This document shows positions 25,348 to 33,295 of a DNA stretch of 33,319 nucleotides, in pieces. Made by a program: the position numbers and the translations under genes. This DNA comes from Allosalinactinospora lopnorensis (GTDB taxonomy: Bacteria > Actinomycetota > Actinomycetes > Streptosporangiales > Streptosporangiaceae), in NCBI RefSeq assembly GCF_000981225.1, contig NZ_LAJC01000069.1, positions 1 to 33,319 of the forward strand. The letters run 5' to 3'. Position 1 is the first letter of the stretch. Every line of letters starts with the position of its first letter. The notes under the pieces were generated by a model. The model was not told the DNA's origin, made no database searches, and worked only from the letters and a program-made list of their open reading frames with translations.

Positions 25348-25376
25348 TTAACGACCTCCTGAGTAATTGGTATGGT
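25348..25376 (+). promoter_or_regulatory. Candidate leaderless promoter of the GntR-type gene
   Basis: TTAACG (25348-25353) and TATGGT (25371-25376) are separated by 17 bases, and the predicted start falls at 25381-25384, on the GTG codon chosen for the gene. No ribosome site lies before that codon, so the message may be leaderless. A second TTGACG at 25335 has no matching -10. Confidence 0.45.
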
Positions 25377-25382
25377 CCTCGT

Positions 25383-26171
25383 GTGACGACCCGGCCGAGC
25401 CCCGAAACGGAACCCCGAGCCACCTGGAACCCGGCATCCGAGATCGTGGTGGACTCCTCGACCCCGGTACCCCTGTACTTCCAGGTCGCCAGCCAGATGG
25501 AGGCCGCGATCGACTCCGGAGCGCTGCCCCCGGGGGTGCGGCTGGTCAACGAGGTACAACTCGCCGAGCACATCGGGCTGTCGCGGCCCACGGTGCGCCA
25601 GGCGATCCAGACCCTGGTCGACAAAGGGCTGGTCGTGCGCAAGCGCGGGGTCGGAAGCCAGGTCGTGCACAACAAGGTCAAGCGCTCGCTGGAGCTGACC
25701 AGCCTGCACGACGACCTGCTCGCGATCGACCAGCGGCCCACGACCCGCGTGCTGAAAAGCGCGGTCGAGCCCGCCTCGGCGGCTGTGACACGCGCCCTCG
25801 ACATCTCCGAAAGCACTCGTGTCTGGCATCTGGAGCGGGTGCGGTTCGCGCGGGGCGAGCCCATCGCGCGGATGCGCAACTATCTGCCCGCCGACCTCAT
25901 GGAGATCCCCGACGAGTCCGTCCTCGCCGCCCACGGCCTCTACCAGCTCCTGCGCGGAGCCGGGGTGCGGCCGCAGGCCGCCGGCCAGAACATCGGAGCG
26001 CGATCCGCGGCCCGCGCTGAGGCCGAACTGCTCAACGAGGCCGAGGGCGCTCCGCTGCTCACCATGGAGCGCACCGCTTTCGACGTCGAAGGGCGGGCCG
26101 TCGAGTACGGCACCCACCTGTACCGCGCCTCGCGCTACTCCTTCGACCTTTCGCTGCACGTTCCCGGGTAG
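25383..26171 (+). CDS. GntR-family regulator with UTRA ligand domain (HutC type)
   Basis: This 262-residue repressor has the GntR winged helix (VPLYFQVASQMEAAIDSGALP; LAEHIGLSRPTVRQAIQTLV; GLVVRKRGVGSQV, residues about 29-98) and a C-terminal UTRA domain (VWHLERVRFARGEPIARMRNYLP; ending AVEYGTHLYRASRYSFDLS; given as pieces). The start at GTG 25383 leaves a normal short N-terminus; the earlier GTG-less extension from 25242 reads through the promoter region. It is divergent from the Tat/GMC pair across about 230 bases, so it may control them. UTRA ligands are usually small metabolites such as sugar phosphates or urocanate. Confidence 0.87.
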   Translation: MTTRPSPETEPRATWNPASEIVVDSSTPVPLYFQVASQMEAAIDSGALPPGVRLVNEVQLAEHIGLSRPTVRQAIQTLVDKGLVVRKRGVGSQVVHNKVKRSLELTSLHDDLLAIDQRPTTRVLKSAVEPASAAVTRALDISESTRVWHLERVRFARGEPIARMRNYLPADLMEIPDESVLAAHGLYQLLRGAGVRPQAAGQNIGARSAARAEAELLNEAEGAPLLTMERTAFDVEGRAVEYGTHLYRASRYSFDLSLHVPG

Positions 26172-26331
26172 CACGGGACCGCCGCGGCGGCGCGCCGGCC
26201 GCCCCGATCGCCGTGGAGGTGCTCTCCGGCAGCCTCGACGCCCTGCCGCCGCACCTCGCCGCCCGGCGGGCCCACGACGCGGCGGTGCGGATTCTGGACC
26301 GGGCGTCCTCCGCCCAGCGGTGCCCCGCGCG
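26172..26331. other. Gap with a short high-GC3 reading frame, possible gene remnant
   Basis: Bases 26213-26386 on the plus strand read about 57 codons with strong G/C third positions (VEVLSGSLDALPPHLAARR, then AHDAAVRILDR), but I do not recognise it. It overlaps the end of the DUF1989 gene and has no ribosome site. It may be a remnant or chance. Confidence 0.2.
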
Positions 26332-27183
26332 TCAGCGGTCGCCGCCGGACCACTCCGGGCGGTGCAGACCATGCAGGCCCGCGTAGTCGGCGCGGGCCGG
26401 AGGAGACCAGCCCTCCAGTAGCTCCGCCGCGGGGCGGTAGACCTCCACCGCGAGCGGCCGGCAGACCTCCAGCGGCTCCCGTGCGTCCGGGCCCCACAGG
26501 TCGACGGACAGGTCGCCGCCCGGGCACGTCGACATCGCCATCAGCAGGTCGAGCTCGGCGAAGAACTCGATGTAGTCGCCGGGCCGTGCGGGACAGGCCT
26601 TCATGAAGTAGCGGTCCTCGTCGTTCAGGCCGGTGCACTGGAAGACGTTCAGCACATCGTGCACGTCGAACTCGGTGAGGCCGTAGGGCAGTACCGCGCG
26701 GGTGAGGTTGGAATGGCAGTGGAAGTCGAAGTCCTCGCCGGCGAGCAGCCGGTTGACGTAGGGGTCGCAGCGGGTGCCGAGCAGGTCGTGCACCCGGCCT
26801 CCCTCGCCGTCGGCCCCGTACCAGGACAGGGAGTCCGCCGTGATGGTGACCAGGGGCCGTAGGAAGGGCAGCGTAGACCACAGCCGGTCGAACACGGTGA
26901 CATGCGCGGCCTGCATCTGCCGGGTGCGCGCGGCCCACATCCGCTCGCGCGGGTCGTGCCGGCTCCAGATGTTCAGGTCACCCACCTGGGGCCCTTCCGG
27001 GGCGACGATGCGGCACAGGTGGCCGGCGGGGACCTCCCATGCCCTGCCGGAGCGGACGGGGACGGTGAACCCGTGCACCCGCTCGCGGCGGCCGGTCGCC
27101 GAGGCCAGCCGCGAGTAGAGGTCGCGGTCCACCTCCAGCGCGCTGCCCGGCCCGGGGCGGTATGCCGGTGGCGGTGTTCCCAT
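26332..27183 (-). CDS. DUF1989 (urea carboxylase-associated family) protein
   Basis: This 283-residue protein belongs to the DUF1989 family. ATG 27183 has GGGGAG about ten bases upstream. Typical features are VPAGHLCRIVAPEGPQVGDLN (about residues 45-65), RTRQMQAAHVTV, LVTITAD, CDPYVNRLL, the metal-site-like HCHSNLTRAV, NVFQCTGL and ARPGDYIEFFAELDLLMAMSTCPGGD. In other bacteria pairs of DUF1989 proteins act in urea/guanidine carboxylase systems, and CgdAB is a carboxyguanidine deiminase. Here there is a single gene with no carboxylase beside it, so the role may differ. The conserved Cys and His residues are present. It is divergent from the Nudix-like gene. Confidence 0.8.
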   Translation of the reverse strand: MGTPPPAYRPGPGSALEVDRDLYSRLASATGRRERVHGFTVPVRSGRAWEVPAGHLCRIVAPEGPQVGDLNIWSRHDPRERMWAARTRQMQAAHVTVFDRLWSTLPFLRPLVTITADSLSWYGADGEGGRVHDLLGTRCDPYVNRLLAGEDFDFHCHSNLTRAVLPYGLTEFDVHDVLNVFQCTGLNDEDRYFMKACPARPGDYIEFFAELDLLMAMSTCPGGDLSVDLWGPDAREPLEVCRPLAVEVYRPAAELLEGWSPPARADYAGLHGLHRPEWSGGDR

Positions 27184-27380
27184 GCTCAACTGCTCCCCGT
27201 TCCGTCGTCCGACGTCGTGGCCGGACCCATTGTGCCGGTGGCGGCACGGGAGCACGACATGGCAGGGCCCCGGCCGCGGCCCGCCGAACGCGCCCGCCAC
27301 GCCTGTTCCGCGGTCGCCGGCACGGGATCGGCGGGAGGGCAGGACCATCCAGCGGCGGCCGATGCGATAGAACGGCACTC

Positions 27381-27920
27381 ATGACCGAAACGACTGATGG
27401 CAGCACACCTGGATGGTTCTCCACCACGGAGTTGGACACGATACGCGGCCGACTGCCGATCCTCTACATCAACGCCGTGCCGGTGCGGGTCGACGACTCC
27501 GGCACGGTGACGCACGTGGGCCTGCTGCTGGGGGTCGGCCCGGACGGCACCATCAGTCGCGCCGTGGTGTCGGGCCGGGTGCTCTACCACGAGCGCATAC
27601 GTGATGCACTGCTGCGCCACCTGGAGAAGGACCTCGGCCCCATGGCGCTGCCGCGCGTTCCCGCCTCGTTGCAACCGTTCACCATCGCCGAGTACTTCCC
27701 CACCCCGGGGACCACCCCCTTCCACGATCCCCGCCAGCACGCGGTGTCGATGGCCTACGTCGTTCCGGTCGCCGGTGACTGCGAGCCCCGCCAAGACGCG
27801 CTCGACCTCGTGTGGTTCACACCGGAGGAGGCGGCCGGTTCCGGCGTCCAGCAGGAGATGACCGGCGGCCAGGACGTGCTGCTGCGGCAGGCCCTGGCGC
27901 ACGTCGGGCGGCTGCCCTGA
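27381..27920 (+). CDS. Nudix-like protein (DUF4916 type)
   Basis: This 179-residue protein starts at ATG 27381 and opens GWFSTTELDTIRGRLPILYINAV, a pattern of the actinobacterial Nudix-like DUF4916 family. The position of the Nudix box is occupied by SGRVLYHERIRDALLRHLEKDLG, in which the consensus REUXEEXGU is only partly kept (LRHLEKDLG), so pyrophosphatase activity is uncertain. The rest (TIAEYFPTP; DALDLVWFTPEEA) is the family's usual C-terminal part. The promoter should lie in the 197-base gap shared with the divergent DUF1989 gene. The next gene downstream is 135 bases away on the same strand. Confidence 0.78.
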   Translation: MTETTDGSTPGWFSTTELDTIRGRLPILYINAVPVRVDDSGTVTHVGLLLGVGPDGTISRAVVSGRVLYHERIRDALLRHLEKDLGPMALPRVPASLQPFTIAEYFPTPGTTPFHDPRQHAVSMAYVVPVAGDCEPRQDALDLVWFTPEEAAGSGVQQEMTGGQDVLLRQALAHVGRLP

Positions 27921-28055
27921 GCGATCCGCCCCGGTCATGACCCCTTGTACTCCGTATGCCAGGATCGGTGTCGCCGTCCGGACCGCGCGGAGCCGGGCCG
28001 GAGCGGCACCGAAACCCTTTCCAGGACACAGGCCCTGCGACGGTTTGGAGGGGAC

Positions 28056-28961
28056 GTGCGGCTACCCACCGCGCCGGACGGGAACCGGGGGTGCGCGGCC
28101 CTGGGGCGCTACCACGGCGAATCCCACGCCGGCACGGCGAGCCGGACCGCGGGATGGCTCCTCATCGAGCATCCGGGGCCGTGGCGGCACCCGGCCCTGA
28201 GCAGCGACGGACTGGATCCGCGGGTGGTGGCCGAAATCGAGGCCCGCATCGGCGCGCGGCCCATCCGCCCCCAGCTCATCAAGAGAACCCGGGGAAACGG
28301 CGCCGGGGGAGCGCGCACGGCCTACTTCGTGCGGTCCGCCCGGGAGGGCGCCTGGACCCGCAGGGTGGAGTTCCGCTCACTGGAGGAATTGCTGGCCCAC
28401 GACACCACCGCTGTGGAGCGGCCCGAGCCCCCGGACTTCGGCACCCCGGTGGAGCACCCGCTGTACCTGGTGTGCACGCACGCGAAGAAGGACCCGTGCT
28501 GCGCGCTCTCCGGCCGGCCCGTCGCCGCCGCGCTGGGACGCAGCCACCCCCACGTCTGGGAGACCACGCATCTCGGCGGAGACCGGTTCGCGGCCAACCT
28601 CGTCGCGCTGCCGCAGGGGATCTACTTCGGCCGACTCACCCCGGACACCGCGGAAGCGGTCGTGCGCGACTTCGAGTCCGGCCTCCTCGACGCCGAGCAC
28701 CTCAGGGGCCGGTGCACCGACACGCCGCACGTCCAGGCTGCCGAAGCCGCGGTGCGCAGGCACCTCGGCCTGTACGCCGCCGACGCGCTGGAACCGCGCT
28801 CGGAGCGGCGCACGCCCCAGGGCTACGAGGTCGTCTTCCGCCATCGGGAACGGAAGCTCACCGCCGCCCTCACCGAGACCGAGGGACCGGCGTTCGTCAC
28901 CACCTGCTCGGCGGCCGAACCGAGCACCTCGGTCCGGTACCGGGTGACGGCCATCGGCTGA
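28056..28961 (+). CDS. Sucrase/ferredoxin-like family protein
   Basis: This 301-residue protein has the Suc_Fer-like signature: CTHAKKDPCCALSGRPVA (from about residue 140), then VWETTHLGGDRFAANLVALP and GIYFGRL. The cysteines in CTHAKKDPCC and the distal HxGGxR are typical of thioredoxin-like ferredoxin folds that hold a [2Fe-2S] cluster, so a redox role is more likely than sucrose cleavage despite the family name. GTG 28056 is chosen for the GGAGG just upstream (spacing about four to five bases); the longer ORF start at 27945 has no support. A C-terminal domain follows (YEVVFRHRERKLTAAL). No obvious partner lies next to it. Confidence 0.82.
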   Translation: MRLPTAPDGNRGCAALGRYHGESHAGTASRTAGWLLIEHPGPWRHPALSSDGLDPRVVAEIEARIGARPIRPQLIKRTRGNGAGGARTAYFVRSAREGAWTRRVEFRSLEELLAHDTTAVERPEPPDFGTPVEHPLYLVCTHAKKDPCCALSGRPVAAALGRSHPHVWETTHLGGDRFAANLVALPQGIYFGRLTPDTAEAVVRDFESGLLDAEHLRGRCTDTPHVQAAEAAVRRHLGLYAADALEPRSERRTPQGYEVVFRHRERKLTAALTETEGPAFVTTCSAAEPSTSVRYRVTAIG

Positions 28962-29003
28962 AGCCCAGGGGGCGGCCCTGCGGTGCCGTCTACATCCTCA
29001 CTG

Positions 29004-29870
29004 TCAGTCGAAGAGGCCGTCGACGGTTCCGGTGGTGACGGCGCGGCGGAGCCATTCGTCGAGCTGGGCCAGGTCGGTGCAGGAGGTGATGCGTTCGCGG
29101 GTTTCATCGGGCACCTGGAAACCGCGCGTGACGAGGACGGTGATGATGTCGTTGGCCTTTCCTTCGGCCTTTCCTTCGGCCTTCCCCCTGTCGACGTAGC
29201 GCTGGGTGAACTCACTCATGTACTCGAAGGTCTCGGCCGCCATCAGCTCCTCCATATACTTCCGGGCAGCTCCAGAGAGCAGCGTGAGGACATACTCAGT
29301 GTAGAGACGCGCCTGCGCATGGTCGATCTCCGCTAGACCGGTGCACAGCGCGTCGATCACCTCGGTCTTGCTCACGCTGCCATGGGTCAGTGTAGAGAGC
29401 ACCGCCAGTTCCGGGCTCTGAGCGGCCTGGCCGGGGTCGGTGATCACCGGGACCGCGTCGGGGCCGATCACCAGCGGCCTCAGCGACCAGTCGGGGTGCC
29501 CGATATCGATGGGGTTGGCGCACCACCTGGCCACCGCCGGGTCGGGGCAGATCACCAGCAGCACGGCCGGGCAGCCCACACGGGCGTGCAGGGTGGTCAG
29601 GTACACCGGCCAGCTTTGGCGTTTCCCGTGGTCGCGCTTGCGCTGGACCTCGACGATGATGGACATCACCGCCTCGTCGGTGCGCAGCGTGACCACGGCG
29701 TCGGCGCGGAGCTCGGTGGGCCGCACGTCGCCGAAATCGCCGCATGCCAGGGAAGCCCGCGTGTGCGCGGGAACGTCGAGACCGAAGACTTCTCCCAGCA
29801 GGTCAGGCGCGAGCTTCGGCTGGTTCTGGAAGAGCTTGATGAGGATCTCGTGCTCGGGGGTCGGAGGCAT
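29004..29870 (-). CDS. Rpn-like PD-(D/E)XK family protein
   Basis: This 288-residue protein has the nuclease-like core ELRADAVVTLRTDEAVMSII followed by VEVQRKRD (residues about 53-80), a D-x(n)-ExQ arrangement of the PD-(D/E)XK fold, and a C-terminal GKAEGKAEGKA linker leading to FQVPDETRERITSCTDLAQLDEWL, typical of Rpn/transposase-like (YhgA) proteins. These are mobile-element-associated or recombination-promoting nucleases and are often present in many copies in actinomycetes. No ribosome site precedes ATG 29870, but a TAATAT -10 box lies six bases upstream, so the message is probably leaderless. Codon use looks slightly less GC-extreme than its neighbours. Confidence 0.7.
   Translation of the reverse strand: MPPTPEHEILIKLFQNQPKLAPDLLGEVFGLDVPAHTRASLACGDFGDVRPTELRADAVVTLRTDEAVMSIIVEVQRKRDHGKRQSWPVYLTTLHARVGCPAVLLVICPDPAVARWCANPIDIGHPDWSLRPLVIGPDAVPVITDPGQAAQSPELAVLSTLTHGSVSKTEVIDALCTGLAEIDHAQARLYTEYVLTLLSGAARKYMEELMAAETFEYMSEFTQRYVDRGKAEGKAEGKANDIITVLVTRGFQVPDETRERITSCTDLAQLDEWLRRAVTTGTVDGLFD
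29154..29187. repeat. 12-base tandem repeat encoding GKAE units
   Basis: GGCCTTTCCTTC is repeated at 29154-29165 and 29166-29177, with a third partial unit after it. On the coding strand it encodes the GKAEGKAEGKA linker of the Rpn-like protein. In-frame slippage here would change linker length without breaking the gene. Confidence 0.75.
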
Positions 29871-29876
29871 AGCGGG

Positions 29877-29882
29877 ATATTA
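29877..29882 (-). promoter_or_regulatory. -10 box of the leaderless Rpn-like gene
   Basis: TAATAT (minus strand, 29882-29877) ends six bases before ATG 29870, placing the predicted transcription start on or next to the A of the start codon. No convincing -35 is visible and no Shine-Dalgarno sequence is present. Confidence 0.5.
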
Positions 29883-30049
29883 CCGATGGTCGCGTATCAG
29901 TAGTGCAGAGTTACGAAACACTGGACGTCTCCGGACTCCGGCCGCCGTGTCCCGGACGTCCGCGGACCGGGAAGCGGGATCCCGGGCCGGGAAACGCGCT
30001 GGAGGGCCCCGTCCAGAGTCACGCGGGACCGCAGCGGGTAGGAGGGAAC

Positions 30050-30075
30050 TGGAACGCTCGGACACGGGCGTTCCA
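30050..30075. promoter_or_regulatory. Perfect 8-base inverted repeat upstream of the HAD-GH65 operon
   Basis: TGGAACGC (30050-30057) and GCGTTCCA (30068-30075) flank a 10-base spacer, forming a 26-base dyad 46 bases before ATG 30121. It could be an operator or a leader hairpin. It lies in the 250-base gap between the Rpn-like and HAD genes, which has no other feature I can support apart from the Rpn-like -10 box. Confidence 0.5.
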
Positions 30076-30120
30076 TTGCCGGGGACCGTACCCGCGATGG
30101 AACATCACCTGGGGGACGTG

Positions 30121-30879
30121 ATGATCGCCGTCTCGGAGCTCGACGGGGTCGTCTTCGACACCGACGGGGTGATAACCGATACCGCGAGCGTGCACGCCGC
30201 GGCGTGGAAGCGCGCGTTCGACGCGCTCCTGGCGGAGCAGGGCGCCCGCATGGGGGAGCGGTTCCGGCCCTTCGACGCCCGTGACGACTATCTGCGCTAC
30301 GTCGACGGCCGCCCGCGCGACGACGGTGTCCGCGCCTTCCTCGCCTCCCGGGGGATCGTGCTGCCCGAGGAGGCCTCCGACGCGGACGAGGGAGCACCGA
30401 CCGTCGCCGGTGTGGGGGAGCGCAAGAACCGCGACTTCCTGGAGCAGTTGCGCGAGCACGGGGTCACCCCGTTCGAGTCCACAGTGGCGCTGATACGCGG
30501 GCTGCGGCGGCGCGGTGTTGCGGTCGCGGCGGTGTCGGCGAGCCGGAACTGCGAGGCCGTGCTGAGGGCGGCCGGGGTCAGCGACCTCTTCGATGTGCGC
30601 GTCGACGGTGTGGACTCCGCCCGGCTGGGCCTGGTCGGAAAACCGGCACCCGACCTCTTCCTGGAGGCGGCGCGGCGCCTCGGCGCCGAACCGGACCGCT
30701 GCGCCGTGGTCGAGGATGCGCTCGCCGGTGTCGAGGCGGGCCGCAGAGGCGGCTTCGCCCTCGTTGTCGGCGTGGACCGCGCGGGGCAGGCCGCCGACCT
30801 CTACCGGCACGGCGCCGATGTGGTCGTCACCGATCTGGCCGAACTGGAATGGGCGACACCGGAAGGGAGCACCCCGTGA
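30121..30879 (+). CDS. Beta-phosphoglucomutase-type HAD hydrolase
   Basis: This 252-residue HAD-superfamily protein has the nucleophile motif FDTDGVITDT (Asp13 and Asp15), the cap helix VHAAAWKRAFD, motif II AAVSAS, the lysine in GKPAPDLF and motif III VEDALAGVEAG. In beta-phosphoglucomutase the second aspartate acts as acid/base and enzymes interconvert beta-glucose-1-phosphate and glucose-6-phosphate. ATG 30121 is preferred because a GGGGGA lies just upstream; GTG 30118 and ATG 30097 are in-frame alternatives. Its stop overlaps the GH65 start by four bases (GTGA). The pair has the same order as Rv3400-Rv3401 of Mycobacterium tuberculosis, and would convert the beta-glucose-1-phosphate released by a GH65 phosphorylase. 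Confidence 0.88.
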   Translation: MIAVSELDGVVFDTDGVITDTASVHAAAWKRAFDALLAEQGARMGERFRPFDARDDYLRYVDGRPRDDGVRAFLASRGIVLPEEASDADEGAPTVAGVGERKNRDFLEQLREHGVTPFESTVALIRGLRRRGVAVAAVSASRNCEAVLRAAGVSDLFDVRVDGVDSARLGLVGKPAPDLFLEAARRLGAEPDRCAVVEDALAGVEAGRRGGFALVVGVDRAGQAADLYRHGADVVVTDLAELEWATPEGSTP

Positions 30880-33263
30880 GCCGCTGGTTGCTCAGCTACG
30901 GCGACAGCGATCTCGAAACCGTGGAGGAGGGGCGCCGCGAAGCCTTGTGCACGCTGGGCAACGGCCGCTTCGCGACGCGCGGTGCCGCCCCTGAGGTGTC
31001 CGCTGACGGTGTCCGCTACCCGGGCACCTACATCGCCGGCTGTTACAACCGCCTCACCTCGGTGATCGACGGTCGCGAGATCGACAACGAGGACATGGTG
31101 AATGTGCCGGACTGGCTGCCGTTCACCTTCCGCATAGGCGAGGGCCCCTGGTTCGAGGGCGCCGCCGGCGAGATCCGCGAGCAGCACTGGGAACTGGACA
31201 TGCGCCGTGGAGTGCTCACCCGGCTGCTCAAGGTGCGCGACCCCGAGGGTAGGGAGACGCGGCTGGCCCAAAGGCGCTTCGTCTCGATGGAGGCTCCTGC
31301 CCTGGCCGCCCTGGAGACCACGATCGTCCCGCTCAACTGGAGCGGGCGGGTCACGGTGCGCTCCGCTCTGGACGGGCGGCTGACCAACTGCGGGGTCCCG
31401 CGCTACCGCGACCTCGAGGGCAGGCACCTGCGCCCGCTGGCCACCGGAGCCGACGAACCCGATACCGCCTGGCTGCACACCGAGACGGTCACTTCGGGGA
31501 TCCGGATCTCGGTGGCCGCCCGGACCACCGGGGACCGGCCGCACGACGACTCCTTCGTCCAGGCCGCCGACGACGCCTGGATCGGCCACGATCTGCACTG
31601 CGAGGTCGAGGAGGGCGAACAGACCACGTTCTGCAAGGTGGTGTCCCTGCGCACCTCGCGCGACCACGCCATCGAGGAGCCCCTGGGGGCCGCTCGGCGC
31701 GACGTGGCCGGGGCCGGCGATTTCGACACGCTGCTGGAACGCCACGAGCTGGCCTGGAGCCAGCTGTGGCGGCGGTGCGCGATCGACGTGGACGACGAGG
31801 ACACGCAGCGCGTTCTGAACCTGCACATGTTCCACATCATGCAGACACTGTCGCCGCACACGGCCGACCTGGACGTCGGCGTGCCGGCCCGGGGGCTGCA
31901 CGGCGAGGCCTACCGCGGCCACGTCTTCTGGGACGAGCTGTTCATCTTCCCGTTCTTGAACATGAACTTCCCGGAGACCGCCCGGGCCCTCCTGCGGTAC
32001 CGGTGGCGGCGGCTGCCCGCGGCCCGCGAGGCCGCCGCCGAGGCGGGCTACCCCGGGGCGATGTTCCCCTGGCAGAGCGGCAGCGACGGCCGGGAGGAGA
32101 CGCAGCACATCCACCTGAACCCGCGCTCCGGACACTGGATCGAGGACCGATCGCACCGGCAGCGCCACGTGGGCATCGCCATCGCCTACAACGCCTGGCA
32201 CCACTACCAGTACACCGATGACCAGGAGTTCCTGGCCGAATACGGCGCCGAACTGATCCTGGAGATCGCCCGATTCCTGGCCGGGATCGCCAGCTACAAC
32301 AAGGCGCTGGACCGCTACGAGATCCGCGGGGTCATGGGGCCCGACGAGTACCACGACGGCTACGTCGACCGGAAGGAACCGGGGCTCGACAACAACGCCT
32401 ACACCAACGTGATGACGGCGTGGGTGCTCCAACGTGCGCTCGAGACGCTCGCGCTGCTGCCCGACCGCCGCCGGCGGGAGCTCGAGGAGCGGCTGGGGCT
32501 GAGCCGGGTCGAGATCGACCGGTTCGAGGATGTGAGCCGCCGGCTGCGGGTGCCCTTCCACGACGGGGTGATCAGCCAGTTCGACGGCTACGAGTCGCTC
32601 GCGGAACTGGACTGGGAGAGCTACCGCGAGGCCTACGGGGACATCCGGCGGCTCGACCGCATCCTCGAGGCCGAGGCCGACACCTGCAACCGCTACAAGG
32701 CGTCCAAACAGGCCGACGTCCTGATGCTGTTCTTCCTGCTGCAGTCGGACGAACTCACCGAGATCCTGAACCACCTCGGCTACGACTGCGATCCGGAGCA
32801 GCTGATCCCGCGCACCGTCGACTACTACCTGGAGCGCACGTCGCACGGCTCGACGCTCAGTTCGGTGGTGCACTCCTGGGTGCTGTCGCGAACCGACCGC
32901 GCGTCGTCCTGGCAGTTCTTCGTGCACGCCCTGCGCTCCGACATCGACGACCTCCAGGGCGGCACCACGGCGGAGGGCATTCACATCGGCGCCATGGCCG
33001 GAACCGTCGACCTCCTGACCCGCTGCTACGCGGGCCTGGAGACGGAGGCGGGCACCCTCCGGCTCCGGCCCCGGCTGCCGGAGGAGATCGAGCGGCTCAC
33101 CTTCACGCTGCGGTACCACGGCCACTGGGACGTCCTGGTCAACGTCGTTCCCGGACAGGTCAGCGTGGAACTGCCGCACGGGCTGGGACCGCCCATCCGG
33201 GTGGAGATCGAGGGCGAGACGGAGGTCGTCCTCCCCGGAGCGGCGTGCCACCTGGCGTGGTAG
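30876..33263 (+). CDS. Glycoside hydrolase family 65 protein (disaccharide phosphorylase or glycosidase)
   Basis: This 795-residue protein has all three GH65 parts: an N-terminal beta-sandwich, an (alpha/alpha)6 barrel and a short C-terminal beta domain. The barrel carries HVFWDELFIFPFLNMNF, the general acid in GVMGPDEYHDGY (Glu491), KASKQADVLMLFFLL (Lys608-Gln612) and the HGSTLS phosphate-site motif (His657). Inverting GH65 phosphorylases split trehalose, maltose or kojibiose into beta-glucose-1-phosphate and glucose, matching the HAD mutase upstream. The FWDE variant differs from the FWDTE of classical maltose phosphorylases and places it in the actinobacterial Rv3401-like group, whose substrate I cannot assign. 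GTG 30876 overlaps the HAD stop. Confidence 0.9.
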   Translation: MSRWLLSYGDSDLETVEEGRREALCTLGNGRFATRGAAPEVSADGVRYPGTYIAGCYNRLTSVIDGREIDNEDMVNVPDWLPFTFRIGEGPWFEGAAGEIREQHWELDMRRGVLTRLLKVRDPEGRETRLAQRRFVSMEAPALAALETTIVPLNWSGRVTVRSALDGRLTNCGVPRYRDLEGRHLRPLATGADEPDTAWLHTETVTSGIRISVAARTTGDRPHDDSFVQAADDAWIGHDLHCEVEEGEQTTFCKVVSLRTSRDHAIEEPLGAARRDVAGAGDFDTLLERHELAWSQLWRRCAIDVDDEDTQRVLNLHMFHIMQTLSPHTADLDVGVPARGLHGEAYRGHVFWDELFIFPFLNMNFPETARALLRYRWRRLPAAREAAAEAGYPGAMFPWQSGSDGREETQHIHLNPRSGHWIEDRSHRQRHVGIAIAYNAWHHYQYTDDQEFLAEYGAELILEIARFLAGIASYNKALDRYEIRGVMGPDEYHDGYVDRKEPGLDNNAYTNVMTAWVLQRALETLALLPDRRRRELEERLGLSRVEIDRFEDVSRRLRVPFHDGVISQFDGYESLAELDWESYREAYGDIRRLDRILEAEADTCNRYKASKQADVLMLFFLLQSDELTEILNHLGYDCDPEQLIPRTVDYYLERTSHGSTLSSVVHSWVLSRTDRASSWQFFVHALRSDIDDLQGGTTAEGIHIGAMAGTVDLLTRCYAGLETEAGTLRLRPRLPEEIERLTFTLRYHGHWDVLVNVVPGQVSVELPHGLGPPIRVEIEGETEVVLPGAACHLAW

Positions 33264-33267
33264 CCGT

Positions 33268-33295
33268 ACCGCTTCCCGCGGGCGCGGGAAGCGGT
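33268..33295 (+). terminator. Hairpin terminator after GH65
   Basis: A perfect 12-pair stem, ACCGCTTCCCGC (33268-33279) with GCGGGAAGCGGT (33284-33295), and a GGGC loop, five bases after the stop. No U-tract follows. The last 24 bases of the window hold nothing I can identify. Confidence 0.75.

Noticed and set aside
28966-28980. CAGGG-N5-CCCTG hairpin between the convergent sucrase-like and Rpn-like genes
   Set aside because: Only five pairs with a five-base loop; too weak to call a terminator beside the stronger hairpins seen elsewhere.
30801-33251. An 816-codon minus-strand ORF opposite the GH65 gene
   Set aside because: It is the antisense shadow of a well-conserved GH65 protein; long antisense ORFs are expected at this GC content and its translation has no domain.
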